From the NCBI GenBank assembly GCA_033980235.1, contig CM067062.1, positions 8,268,400-8,332,399 on the forward strand: 64,000 nt of DNA. The letters are read 5' to 3'. Numbering within the stretch: the stretch's first letter is position 1; the number at the start of each line of letters is the position of its first letter. Positions 42,605 through 55,339 of this stretch are shown here, piece after piece. The translations under genes and the position numbers were made by a program. Source of the DNA: Diadema setosum (Eukaryota > Echinodermata > Echinoidea > Diadematoida > Diadematidae). The notes beneath the pieces were generated by a model. That model saw only the letters and a list, made by a program, of their open reading frames with translations. It ran no database searches and had not been told where the DNA came from.

Positions 42605-42794
42605 GGCACCTCTCTGCTTGCTGTCGAGTGCTTGTCTTCATTGACTGCACGACCTCCCACCCGAACCCACGTGCCGTATAACCATCTCCATCATACACCC
42701 TCACCGTCTTCACATCATCTCGCCCTTCTCCATATCTCTCTCTCATTTCCCCCCACATTTCGGCCCACCCCTACATTAACACCAAGGACTAGTA

Positions 42795-43860
42795 GTCCGG
42801 GAGCCAGCGGGGGTCAGCCTAGCTGAAAAGGTTACCAATTTTTATGTGTATAGCAATTTAGTACACATGCCCCTGAGTATGGAAATGCACGTCTGGCTGG
42901 TCATCGGTGGTGAATGTGGCCAGGAGGGCCACAAAAAGGACCCCACAAAATTAGGCTAGCCTAGCTGGAAAAGTAACCCCATGAAAACCACTGCAACTTG
43001 TTCGTTACACTTACAGGATAAATGAATGACCATTGCCAGACGTTTTTAGTGGTGGGGGGTAGCCGCCAGACGCTCTTAAAAGCCCAACTCCAGCTAGGCT
43101 AGCCTAGCTGAAAAAGTAACCTCATGAAAACCACTGGAACTTGTTCGTTACACTTACAGGATAAATGAATGACCATTGCCAGACGTTTTAAGTGGTGGGG
43201 GGTAGCCGCCAGACGCCCTTAAAGACCCAAATTTTTCCAGCTAGGCTAGCCTAGCTGAAAAAGTAACCTCATGAAACCCACTGGAACTTGTTCGTTACAC
43301 TTACAGGATAAATGAATGACCATTGCCAGACGTTTTAAGTGGTGGGGGGTAGCCGCCAGACGCCCTTAAAGACCCAAATTTCTCCAGCTAGGCTTGCCTT
43401 GCTGAACAAGTAACCTTGTGAAACCCACTGGAACTTGTTTTTTATACTTACAGGATATGCATGACCGTTTCCAGACGTTTTAAATGGTGGTTGGGGGGGG
43501 GGGGGGGGGGAGCCGCCAGACGCCCTTAAAGACCCAATTTTCCCAGCTAGACTAAGCTATAGCCTATATATAGCTGGAAAAATAACCTCCTGAAACCCAC
43601 TGGAACTTGTTCTTGTGATACACTCAAAGGATAATTGAATGATCGTTGCCAGACAATAGCCGCCAGACGCCCCAAAGACCAAACTCTTACCAGCTATGCT
43701 AGCCTAGCTGAAAATTAGGAAAGTAACCCCATGAAACCCACTGGAACTTGTTCTTACACTTACAGAATAAATGAATGGCCGTTGCCAGACGCTTTAAGTG
43801 GTTGGGCGTAGCCCCCAGACGCTCTCAAAGACACAATTTTACCAGCTATAAGGTTCACAT
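42795..43860. repeat. Left inverted arm: ~150-bp satellite array
   Basis: About six to seven units each hold the palindrome core AGCTAGGCTAGCCTAGCT, then ACTGGAACTTGTTCGTTACA, CTTACAGGATAAATGAATGA, CCATTGCCAGACG, GTGGTGGGGGGTAGCCGCCA and GACGCCCTTAAAGACCCAA. Units diverge toward the interior; one contains a G-run at 43491-43510. Confidence 0.95.
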
Positions 43861-44849
43861 ATTTCAGAAATGATAGCAGTGTAATTCCATAACAATACCG
43901 CTAGCTTGCGAGTTCACCTGTCTATAATCTATGCATGCCTTATTCTTTTGTTCTGCTTCCTTGAGCCCCAACTCATGCATTCTTATGGTGACTCTCCCAT
44001 GTCATCATCCTTGTTCATTGCAATTTGCTCCATTTTTTGAAAATATTCTTATTCCTCATCCCAATCATCACAGATTCTGAAACTCTGTCCTCAGTATAGT
44101 TGTACAAAATGTAAACATCTGAGAATCACCCGGAGGTCTCCTTTAATGGGGGAGTTTCTTGAGCGCACATGGAAACATGCTTTGAAATATTAATAGGGCA
44201 AGTGTTGAGACAAAATACTGTAGAAATATGAGAATATACAGTGCTGTGGTTTTGGTAGAAGAAATAGGGTATCTGTATTTGTCCTCAGTGATAACCCAAA
44301 AACTTATTTGGAAAGAATAATAGACATCAAAAAAGAATTGCCCAATCAAACATGTCGGGATTTTTCTCAAACATCAGTGTTCTCATTTTCTTTGCAGTGT
44401 AAAAAAAAAAAAAAACAGGGCCGGGTACAGTATCCGGATGGAAATTGGTGGGATGGGCGTAAACCCGCGGGTATTATAACATACTGACGTGAAAAAAAAA
44501 AAAAAAACAAGACCAAAAACTACTTTCTTTCTGTGCCCTGGGGAGAAATATTCATCAATTGCATTTTGGAAATGTTGAAAATCACAACTTTTGATGAAAT
44601 TGTGTCCTACAGTATCTCTTCTTATATGAAGGCTTTTTTTATAATTAAGTTTCTTCCCTCTATGACCATGATAAAACAGACCCCTGATGATTAAAACAAA
44701 AGACAATCAAAACTTGGCAAATGAACTCTTTGGACATTAGCTAAAGGGAATACATTAATAGTTTTTGCAAACACTTTATACAATTGTCTAATACTCCATC
44801 AAGCTCATAAAAAATACAATTCTACTGCAACAAGAAATCCATTCAGTAA
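43861..44849. other. Interior of the 13.6-kb element, left part
   Basis: No gene recognised. A- and T-runs at 44401-44415 and 44491-44506. Confidence 0.4.
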
Positions 44850-46200
44850 GACTCGTTCTCGGTGTACATAGCTTAAAATGCCAACTTTTAAAAAAATAAT
44901 GCCCCAGCTCTTAAATTTACTTTAAAAAGGGGAAGTAAAGCTCAACACCTTTGGCCTATGACTTTTTAGGTACCATATCACCTTACGGTTGAGGAGATGG
45001 GTAAAGAAAAATTATTAACGAAATAAAACTTATAGGAACATGCTTCACATTACCTCACCGTTTTCTTCTCTTAAGAAGGAAACGAAATCTGATAATTGTT
45101 CAAGAGTGTTTTTGAACATAGTACACTGCAAAAGCAGAAAAAAATCAGTGTTTTTAAGAAACATAACTCACAACAACAAGGAATTCCTGTCGTGTCTAGT
45201 ATTGCACGTTTTTGGTTTGGAGGGTTTTGGATGCTAATATTTCAAGACAAGTTTATGCTCCGGCACTTCAATGAGCTTAAATGTAAAGTAATGATCAACC
45301 TCTCTTACCAATAAACTCAACATTTGCTGTTCTTCAGTAAAGCATATGACAGAAACATATGAGAAACATGTCTAAAATTCATATGAATAAGCTCAGTCAC
45401 AGCAACAACAAAAATATTATGTTTTCTATAAACTAATACTGCATGTACTTAGTTTCGAGGGATTAAGATGCAAAATGTTATGACAAAAGCCCCTACGTGG
45501 CTACCAGCAATTAAATATCCTTCAACTTCTTTAGCAAATGAGCTCATGTGTATCATCTTCTTGTTGAGAAGACGAAGATGAGTAATGATAAAATAACCAA
45601 ACTATCAACTTTCCTTAACATATTTTACATGAAATCATTATTGCCTTCTCGTAACGAAATTGAAAAAAAAAAACTGAACATCTGAAATTGTTCAAAATCG
45701 CTTCTTGATAACGATGAAAGCAAAGGAAACTTAGTGTTTGTAACCACTATGACACGTGTCTACAGATCTGTCATGCTCATAAGAAACGTAACTCACAGAA
45801 ATATAATTTTATACAGTAAGTACTTGGTTTGGAGGACATTTAGATGCCAACTTTTCAAGAATAATACACCAACACTGACATTAACTGATGAAAAAAAAAG
45901 GAATGCTCAGCTCCTTTATCCAATTAGCTCATAGGTAATTCCTTGTAGTTGAAAAAAAAAACCGAGTAGACATAAAAAAATAGACTTCCCGTAACATGTA
46001 TCAGAGGTCATGATCTCCACATTTGCTCCTCTTAACTTAAAAGAAATAAATATATATTTAAATTTGTTTTAAATGACCTTTAAAGAATATGAAGAAAAAA
46101 TTCTGTGTCTGCATAGGCTTGACAAGTGTCTAATACTGGGTCACGCTCATATTAAACGTAGCTCACAGGAACAAGGAATTCACGTGTGAATAAATAATAC
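44850..46200. repeat. Diverged tandem array, ~240-375-bp spacing
   Basis: At least four weak units share AAGAAACGTAACTCACAG, TACTTGGTTTGGAGGACATT, AGATGCCAACTTTTCAAGA and AATTAGCTCATAGG-like blocks (near 44857, 45213, 45450, 45825). An old satellite-like expansion. Confidence 0.6.
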
Positions 46201-46206
46201 TGCAGA

Positions 46207-46815
46207 GAGGGTGCAAAGTTGAACCCTTTATTGAGGGTGCGAAAATGTTCCCTTGGGTACATCTTTCCACCCACACTAAGTGATGCTACATTGCACCTCT
46301 TCGTGAGGGTGCATCTTTCCACCCACATTAAGTGGTGCTAAGTTGCACCTTTCTTGAGGGTGCTATCTTGCACCCTTTACCTTTCGGCGCACCTTTGCAC
46401 CCCGTGTAGCCTTTACATCTTCGTGCAACTTTACATCCTTTCGTGAGGGTGCAAAGAAACAACCAAAGTTCCAAGATTGTGCCTTGTTTTGAGGGTGCAA
46501 TCTTGGAACTTTGGATGCTACTTTGTACCCGCAAGAAAGGGTGAAAGTTACACCCTCGGGAGCAACTTTGCCCCCTTGAAAAAGGCACAACCTCGTACCT
46601 TTAGGTGCAACTTTATGCCCGAAGGATGCAAGAATGTACCCTCTCTTGAGGGTGCAACCTTTTGCCTTATTGGTATGATGTTGCACCTATGTGGTGCTTA
46701 TTTGCTCCATGACTGCTGCAAAATTGCTCCTTCAAAGGAGCAAGTGAGTGTCACTGCCTGTTCCTTTACAGGGGCAATATTGCCCATCATCTCAAGGTGC
46801 AACTTAGCATCGCAA
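46207..46815. repeat. Fold-back of GGGTGCAA/TTGCACCC words
   Basis: About 20 occurrences of GAGGGTGCAA, GGTGCAACTT, TTGCACC or CTTTGCACCC in both orientations across 600 bp, producing many local hairpins. Similar in style to the GGGTTCAA/TTGAACCC ends of the 6.2-kb element nearby. Confidence 0.8.
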
Positions 46816-46859
46816 AATCGGGTACGATTTAGTTTCTTAACTACTCTAAACCTTGAATA

Positions 46860-48987
46860 GTGCGAACTGATGTAAGCCTATTTGCTCAGCATATAAATTA
46901 TGTTGTTGTTGCACTCTGCAAAGTAAATAGGATTAGTGTAACTTGGATCTTGTGAATCATGAAATGTGTGTGCGTACAGAATTTGACAGTTGTGAAAATT
47001 TTAATGTAAAAGTTAACTTAGTTGTGTTTGAATAATATACTGAAACCAAAAATTTACCCAATTACCTTTTAAATAAGGTGAGCACTATATCTATCAAACA
47101 GTTAACCTTCTCGGCAAGAGTATACATCTGCATGTTTAAGGAAGAGGTGAAAATATGATATGCAGTTGTCTGGATCACTGGATACGTTTTATTCAAAACG
47201 TTCTTGAATGCGTACTTATTCACATAATCAATAAGAATAACATATGCTTCTTACCAGTACTCAAAGCCTCTAAAACAAGAGCATGCTTCTTACACTTCTA
47301 AAGTATACACCATATCTTAAAAACAAAATGTAAGAGGATTTAAGAAGCTGTTCGTATGCATTCAAACGAATCCATATTTCTACCTAAAATCTAAAACGTG
47401 TCTTGTAAAAGGGGAATTCGTTTTATAATGACGATGCCAATTGTCTTAAAGTCCTTATCACGACATGTCTTGGAGTTCACGCTTATTGAAAACATGAGAT
47501 TCTCGGCACGTTGATTACAACTATGGTTTAAAGAGTTAACTGAGATACGCATACCGTATACGGGCATTTCGATGAAAACAATTAAATACAACTTCGGTAC
47601 TGTAAATAATATGAAAATCAAACTTGATACCAGACCTTATCGACAACCAATACAGACGATGGAGGACTGCAGTTATTGTGTTCAGATATTTTTTGGGTGA
47701 TACACGCATGCCGACTGATTTAGGATCAATTCGAGTCCCTCGAGCTGAGATTCCGGAACTGCAATGAGCAAACCATCATGATGCATAACAAAGTGACTGA
47801 GATAATGCATGCATCAGTTTCTGTTTCGTTGTTCTATATACACAGAAATTTGTTTCGTTTTCCAATCCTGTGCAGGCACACAGAGATTTACAGAATTCAA
47901 TCATCTTTGGCTTTAACGCCATGGTCACGTGCAAAATGAATGCAGCTTATCTAACTTAACCTGTAGTAACTGAATAGGGGACTACTGTATATTCAATTTA
48001 TACATTATTAATCGGATGATAGAACCTGTCAAAGAGTAAATTGCGGATATCATATACCATTGTCAAATTCACTTTCTGTTCTATACATAGTATCAATGGA
48101 ATGTTATGAACCACTTCAGCATTACCAATCATTATCATAATTATTTCCCTGAAACGGCTGCATTTGTATGAGCGGGAAGAGTTTGGCATCATACATAGCA
48201 AGAGTCGTGACTACAAAACTAAATACATGTATTAAAATACAAGGTTTTAGGACACTTTGAATCATCCCCCCCCCAAAAAAAAAACAACAACAACAACTTA
48301 GTGAAATGTTGTACAATGTATGCCCTACTTCCGTTAACCTATGATCTTTGACCTTTGAATACATGGCCCGCATTTTTTCAACGAATAGGCATTTGGATGC
48401 AACGTAGGTATTATATAAAAGAAAAAAAAAATGTTTTAGGAAAATACATTTAACCACTTCAGAAATAATTATGGAACAAATAGCAAAATATTGACACGTT
48501 CACTTCTTCCGTAATGACATGACAGAAAACTTTCCTCACGGAATCGTTCTGCCGTAATTCATAAGCAAATCATGGATATATACTTAGTTCGATTAAAAGT
48601 ATACATTGAGTCATTGCAAAAGCATCTAATGAAAAGTATGCTTCAGAACTACATCATTGTCATTTATTCTATAACACTAATAATATAGAGCTATTGGTCC
48701 GCCATATTGCCTAACAGGTCGTTGTCCTCCTACCACGTTTGTTTAGCAAATAAGGCACAGAATTTATTTTGCACTTGTTGCCAAAGACTCTAATCTTCTT
48801 TACCGCTATTCTCAGACATGTATGCTGGTGCTGTATGAATTAGAAACGGAAGCTTACAAATTAATTTAATATTCACCATTTAACAAGGCAAAAGCGAAGT
48901 GATGTCTCGTCCACATTAGTTTATCGACTTTGTGATTACAGAGATTTTCAAATGGCATAGGCCTAGTTCATTTACTTTTTGACTGTT
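46860..48987. other. No gene recognised
   Basis: AT-rich. It contains a DR1-like TGATCTTTGACCT at 48342-48354 and an AAC-rich run near 48280. No exon or domain. Confidence 0.4.
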
Positions 48988-49354
48988 CACACTAAGAAAT
49001 CAGGGTTCAATTTGGGGTTGAGTTTGACCCAATGCACCCTTGCGTGGACTAGGGTTGAATATTTAACTTCTATGGGTGCTATTTACTCCGAAAGGAGTTC
49101 ACTTTTGAGAAATATTGATTTTTGAACCTCCAAATAGAAGAGTTAGTCTGCTACAAAAATCTAGATCATACTGTTGCGTTCAAACATGTTAGGATTTGTA
49201 ATGCAGTATCAGTAGTGATTTGAATTGTGGATGATGTTCATCTTTAAGATTGCAAATCAATCAATATAAAGATGTTTGTTGGTGTTTGATAAAATGATAT
49301 AGCATTTTTTTGTTCGTGCCAGTTTCATAAACAGTACGTGAGCAAAGACTAACA

Positions 49355-49587
49355 CGCCAATCCCGGAAATTAACCAATCACATCAGAGAAGACGATCGAG
49401 GCTCCGTTTTTTTTTTTTTTTTTTGGAAGCTCGCATCGCCACCGCATACAGCGAGCTAGCTATGTGTATACGTGTCACAAAGCAAAGCGTCGCGACAGTT
49501 CACTTCCATTCGTTCTAGAACTCCCATGCAATTGCATTGAAGCGGGGCTTTCTCGTTGCAAGACTTGCTGATTTATACAAGATTAAG
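49355..49587 (+). promoter_or_regulatory. Promoter-like region and first exon of the 6.2-kb element
   Basis: Two CCAAT motifs (CGCCAATCC and AACCAATCAC, 49350-49382), a T-run, then a GC-richer segment ending in a strong donor AAG|GTGAGT at 49588. No open frame starts in it, so it would be a 5' UTR exon. No TATA box seen. Confidence 0.4.
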
Positions 49588-50608
49588 GTGAGTAAATGAT
49601 CACAAATCATGACTTATTTGGGTTGCGCTTCTGTGCGGCTAGATCCTTCAATTCTTCGGTAATAATTTCAATCGTTTGTCGTGCCGTTCTTTGTTACCAC
49701 GTTCACGCGTGTATTAATACACTTTATGTAAAATCACATGACCTAATGCAGTAATGGGGAGTAGTACGGGCCTTTTTACGGTTACTATACTACTGCAATT
49801 TAGGGATCGACAAGAAATAAGGCAAACCAGTTTGCATTGTTTAATCTAATGGTAGTTTAATGTATAGTGATTTGTGATACTGTTTTGTCTTCTATTGCAT
49901 GTGCTTATGAGACAGTCAAGACTGACTTACTGTACAGTCTACAGAGTCAGTAAGCTAACTGTTGCGACCTGCCCGAACTCGAAGCGTTCGGGCTCCCACA
50001 ATTTACAACTGTGTATGGGACTAAGACTCGATCGCGCACTGTCACTAGTCATATATCTGCATGCCCCTGTACCCTGATACAGTCTGCATAATAAGCTGTG
50101 TGAGAGTCGCGGTCCGCGGTGACATGATACGGAGGGATACCGGTGATTGAAACACTGAATGAGAGAATGTGCATCAAACTGTACTAAGGCAGAGGAGGTA
50201 CAGCTAGTAATCATCAGTGTGAAAGAAATTCCTTCTTACTTGGGTTTGGTTGCACAGTCAGTACCAATTACAGTACACAGTGCAGACTGAGTACAAAAGT
50301 TTCCTGTACGGTATATAGTGGCCGACTAACTAGACTAAAAAGGTTTAGCTGTGTCAGTGTGGCAAGGGTGTGAAGCTGATGATAGATACCGGTACTGATT
50401 ATCAAAAAAAAAAAAAAAACAAACAAAGAAGAGATATTTCAAGTAGATCTACATTACATGTATACACTCTATATCTATGGACATGGTGAACAACAGTCAA
50501 ATTATACTGATTTCGAGGTGAAAATACGAGTTGCCAGCAGCATTGTAAGTCATGTAGCAGACTAGTATTAAGTGTGGGCAATCTATATAATAGCCTATTG
50601 ACATCGCC
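49588..50608 (+). other. Putative intron of the transposon gene
   Basis: AT-rich, with an A-run at about 50404-50420. No coding signal recognised. Confidence 0.35.
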
Positions 50609-51795
50609 ATGCGCTGTGCAGACATCATTGATCTACATATCAAACTGGTGGGTGGTGGTAAATTTGAGGTTACAATTGGTACAACAAATGTACGTTACTC
50701 AGACCCTTGTGCTTTGTATTGCATTGACGGCACTGTTACCTGCAGATTTGTTATAGGGCCTACTGCACATGAACAGTTCAATATAAATTCAAATGTCTGT
50801 GTTGTCATTGCAAGTTTCTTTCTTTTTCCCCTTTCTTTCTTTCTTCAGGTCAAAGGTGTTTGAAGCATCCTTGTCACAGCAAATGAAGGATGTTGTTTGT
50901 TTCATTATGGACTATGCTGCGTTGAATTGCATCCTACTCCCAGGGAGTATTCTCGGTATGAAACCTGATGTCAAAGCTTCTTCTCTACTTGTGACACCAA
51001 GGCAAAGGTGAGTTTTCTCTGCAGGCCAGGAAAATGCACATTTGCTCCCTTTGATATAAAAACTGTTTTCTTATGAATGTTGCAAATGCAGCATTAATTA
51101 TCTGTAAGAGTTGCAAAGATGGAATGGTTAATCTTGTAAGATTAATTGCAGTATGCCATGCAGAGTCTTTGTATCACTGTTGGCGGAAGGTTTTCAAAAG
51201 GGGGGGGGGGACTTCCTAGTTTCATGAGCTAACAAGCAAAAAAAAAAGGCCGTGAATGCAACTTCTGGTGCCACTTCCAGGTTTCAGCTTACAAGCAAAA
51301 AAAAAAAAACACCAACAAAACAAAACAAAAAAGTATTCAGCGCAAAAACAGATCCTTATGGTGCTCACACTTCGAGGTTTTTATCTACATGTATTTCTTT
51401 CTAGTTCCACTTACACACTTTCGGGTAAAGAAAGTTGGAGGGGGGGGGGATTGGGACCCGAAGTGGGGACACCTTATAATGTTTTCCTTTGTATGGTGCC
51501 GAAAAAGTAGGGGCCCGAGTCCCCCTGGTTCCTGTGGCCATATGTATAGCATCCAATTCTTTCTTGCACAGCGCTACATTACTGTTGTTTTTTAGTTGGA
51601 TTATCAAAGATGACATACCATGTATTCGGTTTACTCTTGTACTTAATAGATTTAACGCAGGAATCGCAACACTACAACGCCAAGGAAGAAATAAACCTTG
51701 CCAACATTTCGCAAAGTCCGGAAAGGTCTGCTGCCATATGTCGCTGCCACCTAACCTGCAACTGACCTGTAATGGATCTGCCAAAGAACAATACT
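50609..51795 (+). pseudogene. Decayed transposase-like gene of the 6.2-kb element
   Basis: A well-bounded exon at 50849-51007 (CT-rich acceptor TTCTTCAG, donor AAAG|GTGAGT) encodes SKVFEASLSQQMKDVVCFIM and YAALNCILLPGSILGMKPD. It recalls a segment 'N.A..NAI.LPGR.PG.K..D..LLPSS' of uncharacterised, probably transposon-encoded proteins of aquatic animals. At 51704-51795 a second piece, TFRKVRKGLLPYV, then PATDL and WICQR, matches the following '..F...W..L.P.....P.TDLCW.CQ' segment but with two in-frame stops. An upstream frame from ATG 50609 (MRCADIIDLHIKLVGGGKFE) may be an earlier exon. The family name is not certain. Confidence 0.45.
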
Positions 51796-54718
51796 GTGAG
51801 TTGATCACGAAACTGCTGTGCCTCATTTTTTTTTTGCATTGTATGTTCAGATGTATTATTTATGGAACTCTTTAATGCATCAATCTTTATACATACACAC
51901 AGTGCACTCATGTTCTAATAAATAACGTTACAACAAAATTGAAATTGAAGCCATAATGTTATTGGCTCTACATTTGTTGCTTTATTGTTTACTTGTTTGG
52001 TTGTAACAAAACTTTGATAAAACGAAAGAAAACTGTAGGCCCTGAGGACCTCATTATAACAGGAGTCCAGTGTATACTGGGCCAAATACGCTGTAATGAA
52101 TTGCTGATGCAGTCACTGCATCAACATAAAAGGAGGATGATCCTGGACAAGACATTTGTCCCAGTATACGACTGGACTGGTCATCTCTCTTCTCTCAATC
52201 AACAGTTGTTCCCAGTTCAAGGTTAATCTGCATTTTTGCATTGAATGTGAAAACTCTGTACATGATCAGTATGGCCTTTTTCATGGAGAGGGTTGATGGC
52301 CCTCACAAGTAATTTTGACTTCACCTGTTCTTCATTGGCATATATTTCATCCAGATGGCAGAACATTGTCAAATTTTCAGTGTAGAGTGTATGGTCTATT
52401 AAAGTTCTAGAATTACATTGTACATGTAGTATAGCATTGTTTTGAGATTGTTACCCTACAATCAAATTTAAGCTTAAGAGGGTGTGTAGAGTGTGTTGTA
52501 CTTGTGATTTGTCAGGAAAGTGCAACCCATAGAAATGTTCAATTTGGTGTTTTCCTTCTTCCCAGAAATTAACTTCTCAATAAATGTATGATATATTGTA
52601 CATTTTTGTATCACTATACAGAAGAGAGTGTAACACTTTTGTTGTTGTTGTTGTTGTTGTTGTTGTTTTCCCCAGGTATTCTGCATGACTGAGGCACCTT
52701 CTTCAGCTGTCTTCGTGGAATGAATCGCTACCACTTCACTCAATTCTACAGATGCATCCATGATGAAACCTTTGTCCAGGGCAATCAACTACAGTCTGAA
52801 ACAGTCTTCATAAAATCAATGTAGAATACTGGCAGGTAATATTGTGAAGAACACTTCATCGAATGAAATTAAAGAAATCACTGTAGATTTACAACCCTGT
52901 GGATACTTGTATGATGATGAGTTAATACTTGTATCTGCTTTGCATTGTGTATCATCCTCTGCCTAAATGACTAAAACACTAAAAAAAAAATGTATTGTTT
53001 TGTTTTGTACAGTACTATCATCCTCGAGGTTGTTATAGAAATTCTTGCAGCTGTAATAGAGTAGTTTGGTTTTCTTGTCATTCTCGCTTATGAATATAAG
53101 CTGCATTTTGATGTTTTGGGTGGAAGATGAATTTTAGCCTTGAGCCAGCACTGAGAATTACACTGTAGTACAGTGGTATCATTCAAGCTTTCTGTATAAA
53201 GCTGGACAATCCCTGTACCTTCCTGTTTTATGCCTCTCCTATCCTGCCTATGCTATCGTACTATTATCTCTGAGTGTTCCTCTGTCTTCTATCATATCTC
53301 GTACTATATACAATGTGATTCTAGTTACAAATGCCATCCCTATATCGATGGAATAGACATATCCCCATACTTTTGGTTAATTGGATGCTGTTAGAGGAAG
53401 GAGGGGGGGGTCCCTTTTCTTTTTTTGCTTGTCACAATTTGCATGTATGTGTGTATTAGTGGTGTTGATTATATATTTTATTGCAGTTTCAGCAAACTTG
53501 GTATCCTTCTTTTCCATCTGTTATGTAACAGGTGAGGATACTAACCTTTACAATTATTGTATGTAAACATTAGCCATGTAAAGATGTGTTCACGGAAATC
53601 CTACTAAAATATTTGTGTACTGTGCTTTGATTACTTATTAATGATCTTTATCTTTTTTGAAGTTTTCTAGATAATCTTTAATTTATGAAGTATTTTCATT
53701 CATTTGCATAGACATGTAGCTGGAAAGTATTGTGACCATTTCGTTTCCTTCTATGCATGTGGAAACTAACCATGAAGGTTTTGTAATGTACATGTATACT
53801 TTTTATTCAACTGTTTTATTTTTTTTTTTTACCTGAATTCACTGTGTTGTAACTGCTTGCACATGCAACATCTGGAATTAACAGCTCTGCTTTCTTTAGA
53901 TGATAAAAGTGTACTTTTTGCACAACGCACATGGATTGTAAATGTTTCATTTTTATCTTCTGCTTGGGGGAGATTTTTATGTTTATTTTTTGTCATAAAG
54001 AAATTCTTATAGGGAAATAAAATGATGTAATGATAATATATAATGACAGACCTTTGATACATTTCTTTTTTCATCAGGGAATATTGTTTCCCCTTATTTA
54101 CAAAATTTGAATATACATTGTATTTCATTACTGTATGAGTATATGTTATGTACATGTATTGTATTTAACTTTTTCTATTGTACATGTATTACATTATAAT
54201 GCAAAAACCTGATTTGACTTAATCTTTGTTTTGAATGATAAAAAAAACCTAGCCCAGAAAATTAATACATGTGCATTTTTGTGTGAATGCAGAAATGCAT
54301 CCATCTTGACAAATGAAAGTGACAAGTTTGTATGTACCAAATGATCGACTGTACTTAGATAATGTACGAAAATGGGGATTTTCTCTTTATTTAATTTTCC
54401 TCGTTTTTTATCATCCCAAGACTTTATTAAACAAACATGAAATGTAATCATCTGTGATGAAGAGATGTTTTAATTTCTCTGTACAAAGTGTGTGCCAAAC
54501 ATGAAGTATGAGCAGCATGTACAATGAATTGGTGGTGGCATTGTTAAGGAGTATGTGTTGGCATTGCTAAGGAGTATGTGTTTGATTGAACAACTGTGAA
54601 CACTGTGCTGTACTTTAAGCTTGAACATCTCCATTATTTCAGCAGGATATATAATATATATAATATTGTATGTAATATTGTATATTACATATACAGCTAT
54701 GTCTATTTAATACATGTA
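51796..54718. other. Rest of the 6.2-kb element interior
   Basis: No domain recognised. A palindromic pair CCAGTGTATACTGGG / CCCAGTATACGACTGG lies at 52067-52176. A (TTG)n run at 52641-52666 sits just before a CCCCAG acceptor-like site. AATAAA signals occur near 54015. Confidence 0.4.
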
Positions 54719-54719
54719 T

Positions 54720-54756
<37 letters not shown>

Positions 54757-54786
54757 GTATGTATATATATATATATATATATATAA
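54719..54786. repeat. (AT)n microsatellite
   Basis: An interrupted TA-dinucleotide array that gives IYIY-type frames on both strands. These are not genes. Confidence 0.95.
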
Positions 54787-55339
54787 TATATGTAACCCAT
54801 TAAGGAGGAAAAATAAAAACCAGGGAGCATACATGCACCGCAAAGGGTTCAATTTTGATATCTGAAAAGTTCAAGAATTAACCCTTTTGGGTGGAAGAAT
54901 GAACCTTTTTACAACCTTGAGGTTAAACAATGTATCCTTCAGAGGTTCAATTTTTAACCTGCCTGGGTGCAAAAAATAACCTTGAGGTTCAGTTTTGAAC
55001 TCAGAGGGTTCATTTTTATGGAATTCAAAATTGAACCCTAGACAGGGGTTCAAATTTTGAGGGAAAAGGGTTCATTTTTATGGGGTTCAAAATTGAACCC
55101 TAGACAGGGGTTCAAATTTTGAGGGAAAAGGGGTGCTGCTATTGCATCACGCCTAGAGGTTCAATTTTGAACCCTGATTTCTTAGTGTGTTGACGTAGTC
55201 GGACTTCACCAATATTAACACTTGACAGCAATCATTAGATGATCTGAGTAGTGAATTTGGTGATCATATAGCTCAAAAGTGTGGAAAGTTATTGAAAGAA
55301 CACCAGAATACTATGTCGACAGTGTTTATCAGGTGAGAT

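Larger units (their letters stand above)
38025..42624. repeat. 20-bp direct repeats bracketing 4.56 kb
   Basis: GGCACCTCTCTGCTTGCTGT occurs exactly at 38025-38044 and again at 42605-42624. The second copy is directly preceded by GAGTCAATAAAAG, a poly(A)-signal-like end. This looks like a long target-site duplication around a retrotransposed insert (38045-42604), which itself carries the 39562-42125 element. No coding content identifies the insert. Confidence 0.45.
48988..55189. mobile_element. 6.2-kb element with CACACTAAGAAATCAGGG ends
   Basis: The left end CACACTAAGAAATCAGGGTT is exactly inverted at the right end (55167-55189). Both ends continue into GGGTTCAA/TTGAACCC hairpin-rich zones (48988-49135 and 54855-55189). 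Inside, on the plus strand, are a CCAAT-box region, a candidate non-coding first exon, and decayed transposase-like exons, so this is probably a once autonomous DNA transposon. The superfamily is not assigned; CAC termini resemble CMC-type elements. Confidence 0.72.

Noticed and set aside
46328..46860. Frames of 86-127 codons on both strands with repeated Cys/Gly/Lys patterns
   Set aside because: They arise from the GGGTGCAA word field.
54596..54865. IYIYIYL-type frames on both strands
   Set aside because: AT microsatellite translation.
48988..55189. GGGTTCAA words as tRNA B-boxes (tRNA or SINE)
   Set aside because: No A-box at the right distance and no cloverleaf; the words are hairpin units of the element's ends.
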